Shown: positions 1 through 7,898, counted from the first letter of the stretch. The stretch: DNA of 15,110 nucleotides from an uncultured Caryophanales bacterium (GCA_937885165.1 CAKZZJ010000123.1:1-15110); one strand, 5' to 3'. Notes: a model not told the origin generated them from the letters alone. A program made the numbers and translations.

Positions 1-1234
1 TTTTTGGTTGGCAGGATAAAGCAATAGCTATAACTATTCTTTGTCTCATACCACCGGAATATTGGAATGGATAGTCATCAAATCTCTTTTCAGCATTTGG
101 GATACCAACCTTATGCATCAAATTGATAGCTCTAATTCTTGCTTCATCAGCTGAACAATGCTGATGCTTCATAATAATAGATGAAATTTGATTACCTATA
201 GTAATTATAGGGTTTAATGAAGTCATCGGATCTTGGAAAATTGTAGCAATACGTGTTCCACGAATTTTCTGCCAATCCTTTGTATATTTAACTTTAGCTA
301 AATCAATATTACAATATCCATGGAATTTTTCATCATCTTCATCTAGATATTTAACTCTGAATGTGGCATGGTCAAAGATTTTGTTTAATACTTCATCATC
401 TGTTAAATCTAGTCCCCTCTTCATAGCATCTTTAAAATAATGTCTTAATATAACACGATATTTTAATCTGCTATATGGACGATATCTACCTATTGATAAG
501 CATACTTCTCTCGCAATTTGTTTATTTCTTTCAATTGTCTCTTCACTAGGTGTAGCATCAATTTCTTCGATATATTTATTCTTAAGTTCAATTAATTCAG
601 CATGATAATTATTTAAATAATCCTCATCAGAATATACATCAGTTTTATGCTTTTTTAATAAAGCTTTCTTTTCTTTCTCTAAATCACTGATTTTTTGATC
701 ATATTCCTTCATTTTTGAAGATATTTCTTTGAATTTTTCTTTTTCGTGTCTAGTATCTAATGTCTGTCTAAAATTGAATAATTCTGTTCTTTCAAATTTT
801 AAATCATTAATTTCATCATCAATTTTTTCCTTTTCTTCAGGAGTTAATTGAAATTTTTGTTTATATTCCTTTTTTAATTTATCAATTTTATTATATGTCT
901 CTGAACCAAATTCATATTTTGAATAATTTGTCAGCCATCTTTTAAACTTTTCATATGTCCTTTTTGTAGACTTGGTCTTTTTTACAATTGTATCTTGCAA
1001 CTCATCATCATTAAGTATTAACTCACCATTGCTTATAAAACCATTTGAATCAAGCATACCAGCAAATGTCTTTGTTAAAACTGATTTACCAGAACCTGAT
1101 TCACCAACAATGGCAATTGATTCATTTTCATAAATATCAAAAGATACTCCACGAATTGCGGTTAAAACCCTACCACGAACATGAAATTTAACTTCAACAT
1201 CTTTAAGAGATAATAATGTTTTTTTCTTTTCCAT
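1..1234 (-). CDS. oppD: Oligopeptide ABC transporter ATPase OppD with large insertion (3' end outside window)
   Basis: Cytoplasmic ATPase that powers peptide import with an OppF partner. The 411 visible residues contain Walker A GESGSGKS (44-51, Lys50), the Q-loop IFQDPMTSLNP (Gln334) and the signature SGGMRQR (Ser393). The gene runs off the window before Walker B. In ordinary OppD about 50 residues separate the Walker lysine from the Q-loop glutamine; here there are 284. The extra ~230 residues (about 77-308) are Lys/Glu-rich and look helical with coiled-coil character. They sit between the strand NGELILN and the segment leading into KIRGTRIATIF. The Q-loop to signature spacing (59) is normal. 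The start is set by GTAGGAG about 8 nt upstream, and the gap to the oppC stop is 9 nt, so this is the same operon. The frame is open throughout, so it is not a pseudogene. Mycoplasma Opp ATPases are also oversized (family knowledge, from memory). Confidence 0.93.
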   Translation of the reverse strand, partial: MEKKKTLLSLKDVEVKFHVRGRVLTAIRGVSFDIYENESIAIVGESGSGKSVLTKTFAGMLDSNGFISNGELILNDDELQDTIVKKTKSTKRTYEKFKRWLTNYSKYEFGSETYNKIDKLKKEYKQKFQLTPEEKEKIDDEINDLKFERTELFNFRQTLDTRHEKEKFKEISSKMKEYDQKISDLEKEKKALLKKHKTDVYSDEDYLNNYHAELIELKNKYIEEIDATPSEETIERNKQIAREVCLSIGRYRPYSRLKYRVILRHYFKDAMKRGLDLTDDEVLNKIFDHATFRVKYLDEDDEKFHGYCNIDLAKVKYTKDWQKIRGTRIATIFQDPMTSLNPIITIGNQISSIIMKHQHCSADEARIRAINLMHKVGIPNAEKRFDDYPFQYSGGMRQRIVIAIALSCQPK

Positions 1235-1243
1235 ATTTTTCTC

Positions 1244-2221
1244 CTACATATGTGTTCTAGGATCAGAAGCGTCACCAAGATTTTGACCTATTACATATAA
1301 TACAACAGTAGTAAATCCGGCAACAACTACTGGAATCCAGAATACAAATTCCTTTCCAGCGGTGTTCATGTATAATTGACCAGCTTGAATCATCTTACCT
1401 AATGATGCCTCACTCATTCCAAATCCTATATATGATAAGAATACTTCATATGAAATATATGAAGGTATTTCAGTTGCCGCAAGAGTTACGATAACTGATG
1501 TCATAAACGGCAAGACATTTTTCATAGTTATACGCATTATTGGAGTACCAAGGCAACGTGATGCTAAATTATATTCTCTATCTCTTATAATCAAAACCTG
1601 CGTTCTAATGAAATAGGCAATTCCAATCCAACCAGTGACTGTCAGTGCGAATACAAATGGCCAGAATCCACCACCAGTTACTAATACTATGACAGATACA
1701 AGTAATATATAAGGAACATTTCCAATAATGTTATAAACTTCAGTCATAAAGATATCTATTTTCTTTGAATAGCCCCATACAGCACCCAAAACGATACCTA
1801 TTGTAAGGTTAATTGCCGCACATATAAAGGCTATAGAAAGAGAAATTCTTGTACTTTGCCATAATTCATTAAATAAAGATTGGCCTTGGCTACCTGTACC
1901 AAAAATCCATTTGATATTCGATGAAAACATAGTGAAGGCTTCACTAGCTGAAAGAAGTTGAGCATTTCTATTTGTTATATTTTCGTATCTATCAAATCCA
2001 GCTATAAGTGAATAAGTAAATGAAAAAATAACTAAAACTGCTAAAGCAGATAATAAAATAACATTTATTTTCTTTTTGAAAAATACTCTCGCAACAGACT
2101 TCCAATATGAATATCTAGGTGCAGTTATCTTTTCAGAGGAAATGGCAGAATTATCTATTCGTGAAAACAATTCTTCATCAGATAAATTAAATTCTTTAAG
2201 ATCTATTAATTCGTTTTCCAT
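1244..2221 (-). CDS. oppC: Oligopeptide ABC transporter permease OppC
   Basis: Second membrane subunit of the left peptide importer, 325 residues, the usual OppC/AmiD length. A cytoplasmic N-terminal tail (1-50) precedes TM1 (about 53-72). A short outer loop leads to FGTGSQGQSLFNEL (from 107), the degenerate form of the GTDxxGRD motif that precedes TM2 in OppC proteins. The cytoplasmic EAA loop that docks on the ATPase is at about 215-240 (YNLASRCLGTPIMRITMKNVLP) and is followed by further membrane segments. It starts 4 nt after the oppB stop with AAAGGTAGG upstream, so translation is probably coupled. Its normal size contrasts with the right-hand OppC (601 residues): in this operon the extra extracellular domain is on OppB instead. 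Confidence 0.95.
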   Translation of the reverse strand: MENELIDLKEFNLSDEELFSRIDNSAISSEKITAPRYSYWKSVARVFFKKKINVILLSALAVLVIFSFTYSLIAGFDRYENITNRNAQLLSASEAFTMFSSNIKWIFGTGSQGQSLFNELWQSTRISLSIAFICAAINLTIGIVLGAVWGYSKKIDIFMTEVYNIIGNVPYILLVSVIVLVTGGGFWPFVFALTVTGWIGIAYFIRTQVLIIRDREYNLASRCLGTPIMRITMKNVLPFMTSVIVTLAATEIPSYISYEVFLSYIGFGMSEASLGKMIQAGQLYMNTAGKEFVFWIPVVVAGFTTVVLYVIGQNLGDASDPRTHM

Positions 2222-2225
2222 AGAT

Positions 2226-3875
2226 TTACCTACCTTTCGTTGAGAATGAAATTCTAGGGTCCATCATAGAAATTAGGATATCGCCTAAAATTAATGAAAT
2301 AATTGATAAGACTGCATAGAAGAATGCCACGCCAACAATTACACTATTATCATATGTATGAATCGCATCAGTTAAAAGTCCCCCGGTTCCTGGAACAACA
2401 TAAACCGTTTCTGTAATTATAGCACCAACTAAACACCCTAAAACTGTTCCTGGGATACCATGAACTAATGGTATTGCTGCATTTTTAAATATATGCTTTG
2501 TGAATATTTCTTGTTCTGATAGACCACCTGACCTTGCAAATTTTACGTAATCAGAATTCATTTGGTCAATCATATATCTTCTTAGCCATTTCATCAATGA
2601 GGCAATGGATGGAAGTGCAAGCGAAATTACCGGCAATACAAAATAAGGGAATGTTGCCTTATTTGTATCAAATGTAGTAGGTAGACCCATACTTTGGCCT
2701 AATGCTTTGAACATCAAAATATATGCAAGTGATGGTACTGCCATAATAAATACAATGTAGATTGTACCAAGTTTATCTGCAAGTTTATCCTTTTTACGTG
2801 CCATAAGAATACCTAAAGGTACAGCAATCAAATAAGATAAAATTACTGAAAATATACCAATGATGAATGATAAAGCAATTCTTGATGAAGTAACTTTGTT
2901 ATTTTCAACGTTAATATAATGTGATCCCTCACCATATAAATCCACATCACTACCGCTCGCTACAGCATCAGAATAAGTAAGCGTATGAATATTAACCGCA
3001 GATTCATTAACAACAACACCAGTCGGGAACGTCACATCTGAATATGATAAATCGCCTTGTGGGTTAGTCATTATTTCAAATACATCCAATCCACGTTGCT
3101 GCGAGAATGATTTTCCTAGCGTAATAGTAATCAAATTTTGATGTATAAATGGAAATTTACCATCAAAATAAAGCAAATATCTGTGTTTAGTACCATTACC
3201 CATTATAGCGGGAGCAAATACATTCCCACCATAGGCCGGATCAAAGAATGTAAAAGATATACCTCTATCGCCAACATCTTCGGTAGCATAATGGATATTA
3301 TCAAAGGTAAGTATTCCCGAGAAGAATGACCAAATTCTTGTAAATACACTTCTATCTTTATATGCATATAAAGTCGGATTCCCATTTGTAGCAAGTCTTG
3401 AACCCACCAACATTTTATATAATCTAGCAATGGTATAACCTTTATCCTGATATGTTTTTACAAATTTAGTTATATATTCCTTCGCCAAAGCATTATCACC
3501 ACTTAAAATATAGTTACCTTCAACATACACAACCTTACTATCCGAATCCTTAACTAAAATGGTTGCTGTTTCAGTTGCAGTTGCAGTAGCAAGCAAGTTT
3601 GAGGCCTGAGTTATATCTTCTGATGAAATTTCGCCATCTAATTGTAATTTAGCCAAATAATCGCTGTAATTAATGTAATCTACATATCCATATTCTTGCC
3701 ATTTTTTCATTTCATAAGTTTTTACAACATTGTTGGTCTTTTTAGAATATTCTGAATCACCTTGAAATATTAATTTTCTATCTAGCAAGCTATATACAAT
3801 TACGATAATTATTCCAATAACTATGATAACGGAAATTATGCCGTGAAGTATTCTTTTCAACAAATATTTAAGCAT
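2226..3875 (-). CDS. oppB: Oligopeptide ABC transporter permease OppB/AmiC type with large extracytoplasmic domain
   Basis: First membrane subunit of the left importer, 549 residues against about 310-330 for a minimal OppB. TM1 is at about 9-30. A long polar region (about 31-330) follows before TM2 (about 333-356), and the rest is the standard binding-protein-dependent permease domain with its EAA loop near residue 445 (YVKFARSGGLSEQEIF) and a C-terminal MMDPRI motif. By topology the ~300-residue loop is outside the cell, where it could contact OppA or peptide. Streptococcal AmiC is similarly enlarged (about 500 residues, from memory), so with the AmiA-like OppA this is an Ami-type system. 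The ribosome site GGAGG lies about 8 nt before the ATG. It follows oppA after a terminator-like hairpin and precedes oppC by 4 nt. Confidence 0.94.
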   Translation of the reverse strand: MLKYLLKRILHGIISVIIVIGIIIVIVYSLLDRKLIFQGDSEYSKKTNNVVKTYEMKKWQEYGYVDYINYSDYLAKLQLDGEISSEDITQASNLLATATATETATILVKDSDSKVVYVEGNYILSGDNALAKEYITKFVKTYQDKGYTIARLYKMLVGSRLATNGNPTLYAYKDRSVFTRIWSFFSGILTFDNIHYATEDVGDRGISFTFFDPAYGGNVFAPAIMGNGTKHRYLLYFDGKFPFIHQNLITITLGKSFSQQRGLDVFEIMTNPQGDLSYSDVTFPTGVVVNESAVNIHTLTYSDAVASGSDVDLYGEGSHYINVENNKVTSSRIALSFIIGIFSVILSYLIAVPLGILMARKKDKLADKLGTIYIVFIMAVPSLAYILMFKALGQSMGLPTTFDTNKATFPYFVLPVISLALPSIASLMKWLRRYMIDQMNSDYVKFARSGGLSEQEIFTKHIFKNAAIPLVHGIPGTVLGCLVGAIITETVYVVPGTGGLLTDAIHTYDNSVIVGVAFFYAVLSIISLILGDILISMMDPRISFSTKGR

Positions 3876-3896
3876 TATTTTCCTCCTTCGTATAAT

Positions 3897-3939
3897 AGAA
3901 AAAATAAGAGGATGGAGAACAAAACCCTATCCTCTTATT
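3897..3939 (-). terminator. Intrinsic terminator/attenuator between left oppA and oppB
   Basis: An 11-bp perfect stem (AATAAGAGGAT at 3903-3913 with ATCCTCTTATT at 3929-3939) is followed, reading leftward, by a run of T (3897-3902 and the stem foot). It starts 28 nt past the oppA stop and 22 nt before the oppB start. Partial read-through would give an excess of binding protein over permease. The right operon has an equivalent hairpin at the same place. Confidence 0.85.
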
Positions 3940-3967
3940 AGTATCAATATTTATTTAGAACTAAATC

Positions 3968-6136
3968 TTACCATAAACCAACTGCTTTAAGCATATAGCC
4001 ATTGCCGTATGGTAACATTGTATCTAGATAAGTTTGAGGATCACCATAGTCAGGACCCCAACCAGATAAATCGTTGATATCGAAGTTTGCATGAGCGCCA
4101 TCAGCATATCTATAGCATACTGCTAACCAATCAGCTCTTTGAGCTAATTCAACAATTCTAATTTCAACATAATCGCCAATTACACTTTCAACAGATTGTT
4201 TTAAAGCTTGAGCTTTTCCCATGTAAATCTCAGAAGTTGCTTGAGTTGGATATTCAATAACTATCTTGTTGTTTGAAGATACTTCAGTTAAGCCTAATTC
4301 TTTAAGATTTGCATTGATTTCTTCTAAAGCTATAGTCATTAATGCCTTTGCAGCTGTTGGATTATACCAACCATCATAGCCATCTCCTGAACCCTTTGTT
4401 GCATCATATGCTTTAATACTATATCCATCAGCATCAATTTGAGCTTGAACGATTTCGCCATAATTTGTACCAGCAGCGAAAGTCTTATCTGTACCATTAA
4501 CTTGTACTGTTGTAGCAGCAGTCATTGTTACAAAATTATATGGAGTGTAAGTATTTCTTAAGCTTAATGCAGCAAGTTCGCTACCAACACTAACAGCGTT
4601 AGAAGTTACTCTATCAACACTTTGCTGTAAAGCAAGACGGAAGTTTTGAGATAATGCTGCAACTTGTCCAGTCTTCTTTTGAGCATCAGTCTTAGTTGAT
4701 GTTGCAAGACCATTTAAGTCAAATATTGTACGATGTACATTGAAGAAGTTAATATATGTTGTAGCATTTGTATCTGTTACATATGAATATGTATCATAAA
4801 TAGTACCTGTATCACTACCAAACTTATCAGTTTTTGAGTTAGGTAAAACATAACTTGTTAAGCCACAAGAATCAACTGTGCCAGATTTGAAATCGTTATA
4901 TGCTTTAGATGTATCTTGACCATCATTATATTTCCATGTAACTTTTTCTACATTGATAGCAGATTGATCATAATATGATGTATTCTTTGTAAATACTATT
5001 TGGTTTTTAGTATCAGTAGCAGTTAATCTAAATGGTCCATTATATAGAATGTTGGCTGCTGTTTTACCATAATTATAATCGCTAGCTTCTGCATCGAATT
5101 GTGCACCAAATTTACCACCTTGTGCTGCATAGAAGTTTCTCTGTAGTGGTGCAAATAATGAATAAGCAAACATTGTCTGGAAATATGGAACATTTCCTTC
5201 AAGTGTATATGTTAAAGTGTAGTCATCAACAGCTTTAACACCAACTTTGCTGAAGTCTTTATCACCAGCCAAGTACTCAGTAACACCAGAAACAACACCA
5301 TCAACTAGATATTCAAGACCACCTGAAACATCAAGCATATGTTGGAAACCAGCAACGAAGTCATCAGCTTTTACTTCATAACCAGAATCTGTACCATCTT
5401 GTTTAACCCATTTTAATCCTTGTCTTAGTTTAAATGTATAAACTGTACCATCTGATGAAACAGTTGGAAGTTCTTTTGCTACTTTACCAACTTGAATGTT
5501 GTTTTCATTATATTCAAGTAAGCCATCGTAACAGTTAACTAAAACTTCTGAGTCAGATGCCATTGATGTAGCTAATACATCATAAGTTTCTGGGTCAGAT
5601 GAATAACCAGCATCATAAGTAGTCTTAATTGTATAACCATTTGTTGTTAAATAATTCTTAACGAAAGCAACATGGTCATAAGTAGATTCTGTGTGATGTT
5701 GATTCCAGTTGTCGATCATTGCCTGTCTATCAGTTTTCTTGATAGGGTTTGTTGCAACAACGATTGAGTGAAGACGAGCTTCATCGTTACCCCATAGAGT
5801 ACTGTTAACGGTTCTTGGAGCAACTCTAGTAACTGCATAGTTACCACCTTGAGTAGTTGTAGGTAGCACAGATCCAGTTTCTAATAGTTTTGCTTCAGCT
5901 AATGCCATTAAAGCATATCTCTTGTTTAAATCAGTTGTTTCAGCAAGAGCTGTTTGATAAAGTGAATAGAAATCACCATATTCATTAAAGTAAACATTTT
6001 CTTCTGTTAATTCTGCTGGATCGGCTGCTTCCTTTGTAGGTATTACTGTACTAGTAGCTTTCTCATCGCTACTACAAGCTACTAAGCCAACTGCTGCTAG
6101 TCCAAAAACACCCAAAGATAATAATTTCTTTTTCAT
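3968..6136 (-). CDS. oppA: Oligopeptide-binding lipoprotein OppA (AmiA type), apparently circularly permuted
   Basis: Extracellular peptide-binding lipoprotein of 722 residues. The signal peptide MKKKLLSLGVFGLAAVGLVA ends in a lipobox with Cys21. The family start (SDPETYDVLATSMASDSEV) is not near the N-terminus but at about 180. Before it, residues 52-145 resemble the end of AmiA-type proteins: TTDLNKRYALMALAEAKLLE, GSVLP, then VTRVAP, which correspond to the Asp-x-x-x-Arg-Tyr helix, the xxIP strand and the final strand of lobe 1. The protein stops at GWGPDYGDPQTYLD plus 20 residues, where a normal member continues into that block. I read this as a circular permutation. The middle (FSKVGVKAVDDYTLTYTL, 295-311) is strongly AmiA-like. 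GGGAGG precedes the start. It is the first gene of the left operon. A simple N-terminal extension with C-terminal loss is the alternative. Confidence 0.93.
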   Translation of the reverse strand: MKKKLLSLGVFGLAAVGLVACSSDEKATSTVIPTKEAADPAELTEENVYFNEYGDFYSLYQTALAETTDLNKRYALMALAEAKLLETGSVLPTTTQGGNYAVTRVAPRTVNSTLWGNDEARLHSIVVATNPIKKTDRQAMIDNWNQHHTESTYDHVAFVKNYLTTNGYTIKTTYDAGYSSDPETYDVLATSMASDSEVLVNCYDGLLEYNENNIQVGKVAKELPTVSSDGTVYTFKLRQGLKWVKQDGTDSGYEVKADDFVAGFQHMLDVSGGLEYLVDGVVSGVTEYLAGDKDFSKVGVKAVDDYTLTYTLEGNVPYFQTMFAYSLFAPLQRNFYAAQGGKFGAQFDAEASDYNYGKTAANILYNGPFRLTATDTKNQIVFTKNTSYYDQSAINVEKVTWKYNDGQDTSKAYNDFKSGTVDSCGLTSYVLPNSKTDKFGSDTGTIYDTYSYVTDTNATTYINFFNVHRTIFDLNGLATSTKTDAQKKTGQVAALSQNFRLALQQSVDRVTSNAVSVGSELAALSLRNTYTPYNFVTMTAATTVQVNGTDKTFAAGTNYGEIVQAQIDADGYSIKAYDATKGSGDGYDGWYNPTAAKALMTIALEEINANLKELGLTEVSSNNKIVIEYPTQATSEIYMGKAQALKQSVESVIGDYVEIRIVELAQRADWLAVCYRYADGAHANFDINDLSGWGPDYGDPQTYLDTMLPYGNGYMLKAVGLW

Positions 6137-6385
6137 TTTTTTCCTCCCTTATTTTTTTGGGTAGTGTCAAAAGTTTATATTTTTAACTACCATTTTTTTA
6201 TATTAATAGTGGTTTTTCCACCAATAATACCTAATTAATATTTACCTATAAATGAGATTATAGGTTTTAGATGGTTTTTTCTTTTTTTATAGCAAATATA
6301 CCATTTTCATAGTACATTTGTAACTAATTACAATCTTATAAAAATAAATGTTAGATTTGGACTTAATATTTTTTTAAAATGTAGT
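6137..6385 (-). promoter_or_regulatory. Long 5' leader/upstream region of the left oppA, hairpin-rich, no strong promoter
   Basis: This holds no gene. Two hairpins would form in a leftward transcript: an 8-bp perfect stem at 6244-6251/6258-6265 (ACCTATAA/TTATAGGT, 6-nt loop), and GTGG/CCAC around a 5-nt loop with partly paired flanks (6201-6229). Nearer the gene, GGTAGT and ACTACC could pair, and CCC at 6159-6161 could pair with the GGG of the ribosome site. The only promoter-like element on the minus strand is an extended -10 (TGC TATAAA, 6294-6286) without a good -35. In the given orientation the left operon therefore lacks a recognisable strong promoter of the kind found twice at 7596-7954. 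Confidence 0.45.
6318..6333. promoter_or_regulatory. Palindrome, possible operator
   Basis: TTGTAA-CTAA-TTACAA is a 6-4-6 dyad lying between the left oppA and the recombinase, just upstream (for leftward transcription) of the weak extended -10. It could bind a dimeric repressor. In such AT-rich DNA chance is possible. Confidence 0.3.
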
Positions 6386-6404
6386 ATTGTATCTTTCTAC
6401 TATC
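6386..6404 (-). repeat. Recombination site A (19-bp repeat, inverted relative to site B)
   Basis: On the minus strand this reads GATAGTAGAAAGATACAAT, identical over 19 bp to site B (7688-7706) but in opposite orientation. The 15-bp core GTAGAAAGATACAAT is shared with site C (8022-8036). It lies 21 nt before the recombinase start and points toward the left oppA. Three copies of a 15-mer in 1.7 kb around a tyrosine recombinase gene are very unlikely by chance and are probably its recombination sites. Confidence 0.85.
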
Positions 6405-6425
6405 CACAATTTGAGAAAGGAAAAA

Positions 6426-7445
6426 ATGAAAACAATTATTAGAAAAACAATTTATAACAAAGGAGTAACAAAAGATTTTTCATCAATTAAAGATGAAAAC
6501 AAAAAATTAGTTGATGAATATTTGAAGTATTTAGCTGCAACAAATCATTCAAAAATTACTATTGAATCTTATTATGAAATATTAAAAGGATTTTTTAGCT
6601 GGAATTATCAAAACAATAATGATGAATTCTTCTTATTATTGAAGAAAAAAGATTTTATTTTCTATTTTTCTTATTTAAGGATGACATTGTTATTATCTCC
6701 TAAGAGAATAGGGACCATCAAAGCTGTTTTATCTTCCTTTTCTACAGCACTTGAATTGTTGTATGAGGATACTTATGCAACATATAAAAACAAGGTTAAA
6801 TACCTTGATATAGGTGATACGAAAAAAGATAGGCGGGATAAACTAGTTTTATCTGAAGCATACTTAAAGAAAATGTTAGATAAATTAGTCGAGCTAAAAA
6901 AATACCATTTGGCATGTTTTTTAGCTGTACTAATTTCAAGCGGGCTTAGAAGAAGAGAAATATTACAACTTAAATTATCTGATTTTGACGATAATCACAA
7001 GTATTATAAAGGTATGTTTTACAAGACTGATAAGATTAGAGGAAAAGGAAGAGGCGTTGAGGGAAAGATATTCTCTTCATTTATCTTAGCATCAAGTATA
7101 GACCCATATTTAAACTTATGGTTGGAAAAAAGAAAAAAACTTAATATAGATAACCCTTATTTATTTATAAAAAAGAATAAGGATGGAAAATATGAGCAGG
7201 CAAAAATCAGAACACTTGACAGTTACGCTAAAAGTATTTCAAATATTTTTGGTTTTCCGTTTTATATGCACTCTTGTAGACATTTTTATACAACAAAACT
7301 TAAAAGTCAAAATGTTCCTGATGAAGTAATTACTTTTTTACTTCATTGGAATTCAGTTAGTATGATCAATGTATATGATGATACTAAGCCTGATGAAAAG
7401 TTTAAAAAATACCTTAGTAAGCGTAATAATTCTTTCAAAAAATAA
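6426..7445 (+). CDS. Tyrosine site-specific recombinase (putative DNA invertase)
   Basis: A 339-residue phage-integrase/Xer-family enzyme that would cut and rejoin DNA at short repeats through a 3'-phosphotyrosine intermediate. An N-terminal helical core-binding domain (about 20-125, with YLKYLAATNHSKITIESYY) precedes the catalytic domain. Catalytic residues are all present: Arg175 in SGLRRREIL, a lysine in the beta-hairpin (about 200-206), His282 and Arg285 in HSCRH, His307 in LLHWNS, and the nucleophile Tyr317 in NVYDD. I chose ATG 6426 because AGAAAGG lies just upstream; an upstream in-frame TTG at 6387 lacks a ribosome site and falls inside site A. No other mobile-element genes (excisionase, relaxase, phage genes) are present. 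Position between two divergent importer operons and between inverted repeats points to promoter inversion. It is not close enough to XerC/XerD by eye to name. Confidence 0.95.
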   Translation: MKTIIRKTIYNKGVTKDFSSIKDENKKLVDEYLKYLAATNHSKITIESYYEILKGFFSWNYQNNNDEFFLLLKKKDFIFYFSYLRMTLLLSPKRIGTIKAVLSSFSTALELLYEDTYATYKNKVKYLDIGDTKKDRRDKLVLSEAYLKKMLDKLVELKKYHLACFLAVLISSGLRRREILQLKLSDFDDNHKYYKGMFYKTDKIRGKGRGVEGKIFSSFILASSIDPYLNLWLEKRKKLNIDNPYLFIKKNKDGKYEQAKIRTLDSYAKSISNIFGFPFYMHSCRHFYTTKLKSQNVPDEVITFLLHWNSVSMINVYDDTKPDEKFKKYLSKRNNSFKK

Positions 7446-7566
7446 ATGAAACTCGTAAAAATTCAAAAAGATTTTAAATTATCAAAAAACGAAATTTTGT
7501 TCAAGTTTATATGTTAAAATAATGATTAAAAAAACATAAATTGAGTGTTTTATAAACTATTATTCG

Positions 7567-7584
7567 TTTGAAAACGATTTCAAA
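7567..7584. promoter_or_regulatory. cre-like / LacI-family operator, module B
   Basis: TTTGAAAACGATTTCAAA is an almost perfect 18-bp dyad around a central CG. The inner 14 bases (7569-7582) fit the catabolite-responsive consensus TGWNANCGNTNWCA at every position. It ends 11 bp before the -35 of promoter B. Upstream cre sites often mediate CcpA activation. A different LacI-family regulator could also bind. Confidence 0.65.
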
Positions 7585-7595
7585 TTAACAAGTTA

Positions 7596-7624
7596 TTGAC
7601 TAGCAAAAAAAATAATGATACTAT
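7596..7624 (+). promoter_or_regulatory. Promoter B, inside the proposed invertible segment, reading rightward
   Basis: TTGACT (7596-7601), a 17-bp spacer, and TACTAT (7619-7624) with TG one base before it (7616-7617), an extended -10 sigma-A promoter. It reads across site B toward the right oppA about 500 bp away. After inversion of 6386-7706 it would instead read toward the left oppA. Confidence 0.75.
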
Positions 7625-7687
7625 GTTTGCAAATCTTTTTTTGGGATAGGTGGAAGATTAAGGATAAAAAATAAGATAAAAAAATAT

Positions 7688-7706
7688 GATAGTAGAAAGA
7701 TACAAT
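7688..7706 (+). repeat. Recombination site B (19-bp repeat)
   Basis: GATAGTAGAAAGATACAAT, identical over 19 bp and inverted relative to site A (6386-6404), and in direct orientation to the 15-bp core at site C (8022-8036). The four extra bases shared by A and B both lie on the inner side of the segment. It is 64 bp past the -10 of promoter B. Confidence 0.85.
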
Positions 7707-7898
7707 TTTATTGTTTATATAAGATATTTTCGATAAATAAGGCTTTAAAAAGCGATTTTTGTTAGGTAACACCACTAATTATTAAATACAATTTAACAAT
7801 AATTCGGTAAATCGTTCAAAAACAAAATAAAATTCGAAAAATTCAGGAAAAAACAATAAATAATTGTAAAAATTAATAAAAATAGAATTAAGTTCTAC

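Larger units (their letters stand above)
6386..7706. other. Proposed invertible DNA segment carrying the recombinase and an outward promoter
   Basis: The 1,321-bp segment is bounded by the 19-bp inverted repeats A and B. It contains the tyrosine recombinase gene, a cre-like operator and a strong promoter that fires outward across site B. Inversion would place that promoter near position 6468-6496, pointing left through site A toward the left oppA. This is the standard layout of phase-variation promoter switches. It is inferred from sequence; only one orientation is visible here. Confidence 0.72.

Noticed and set aside
987..996. ATTGTATCTT inside oppD as a fourth recombination site
   Set aside because: It has only 10 of the 15 core bases, lies within coding sequence and has no flanking module; chance is adequate.
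3138..3430. Short ORFs overlapping left oppB, and similar ones at 8863-9060, 13112-13453 and 14026-14346
   Set aside because: They are shadows of well-supported genes in other frames, with no ribosome sites or recognisable protein features.
6165..6170. TTGACA on the minus strand as a -35 for the left oppA
   Set aside because: At 17 bp downstream there is only the GGGAGG ribosome site, not a -10.
6286..6294. Extended -10 as the promoter of the left oppA
   Set aside because: TGC TATAAA has no recognisable -35 at 16-18 bp. It is kept only as a weak possibility; if real it would lower the force of the off-state argument.
6387..6425. Upstream TTG start for the recombinase
   Set aside because: There is no ribosome site, it falls inside recombination site A, and ATG 6426 has AGAAAGG at proper spacing.
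6386..7706. Integrated mobile element or prophage remnant
   Set aside because: There are no other phage, conjugation or transposition genes, and the repeats are inverted rather than the direct att repeats an integrated element would leave.
7742..7765. Terminator between promoters B and C
   Set aside because: The stem GCTTT/AAAGC is only 4-5 bp with a 2-4 nt loop and a short T-run; too weak to claim.
7593..7775. 60-residue minus-strand ORF in the control region
   Set aside because: It lacks a convincing ribosome site, is low-complexity in composition, and overlaps promoter B and site B, which explain the sequence better.
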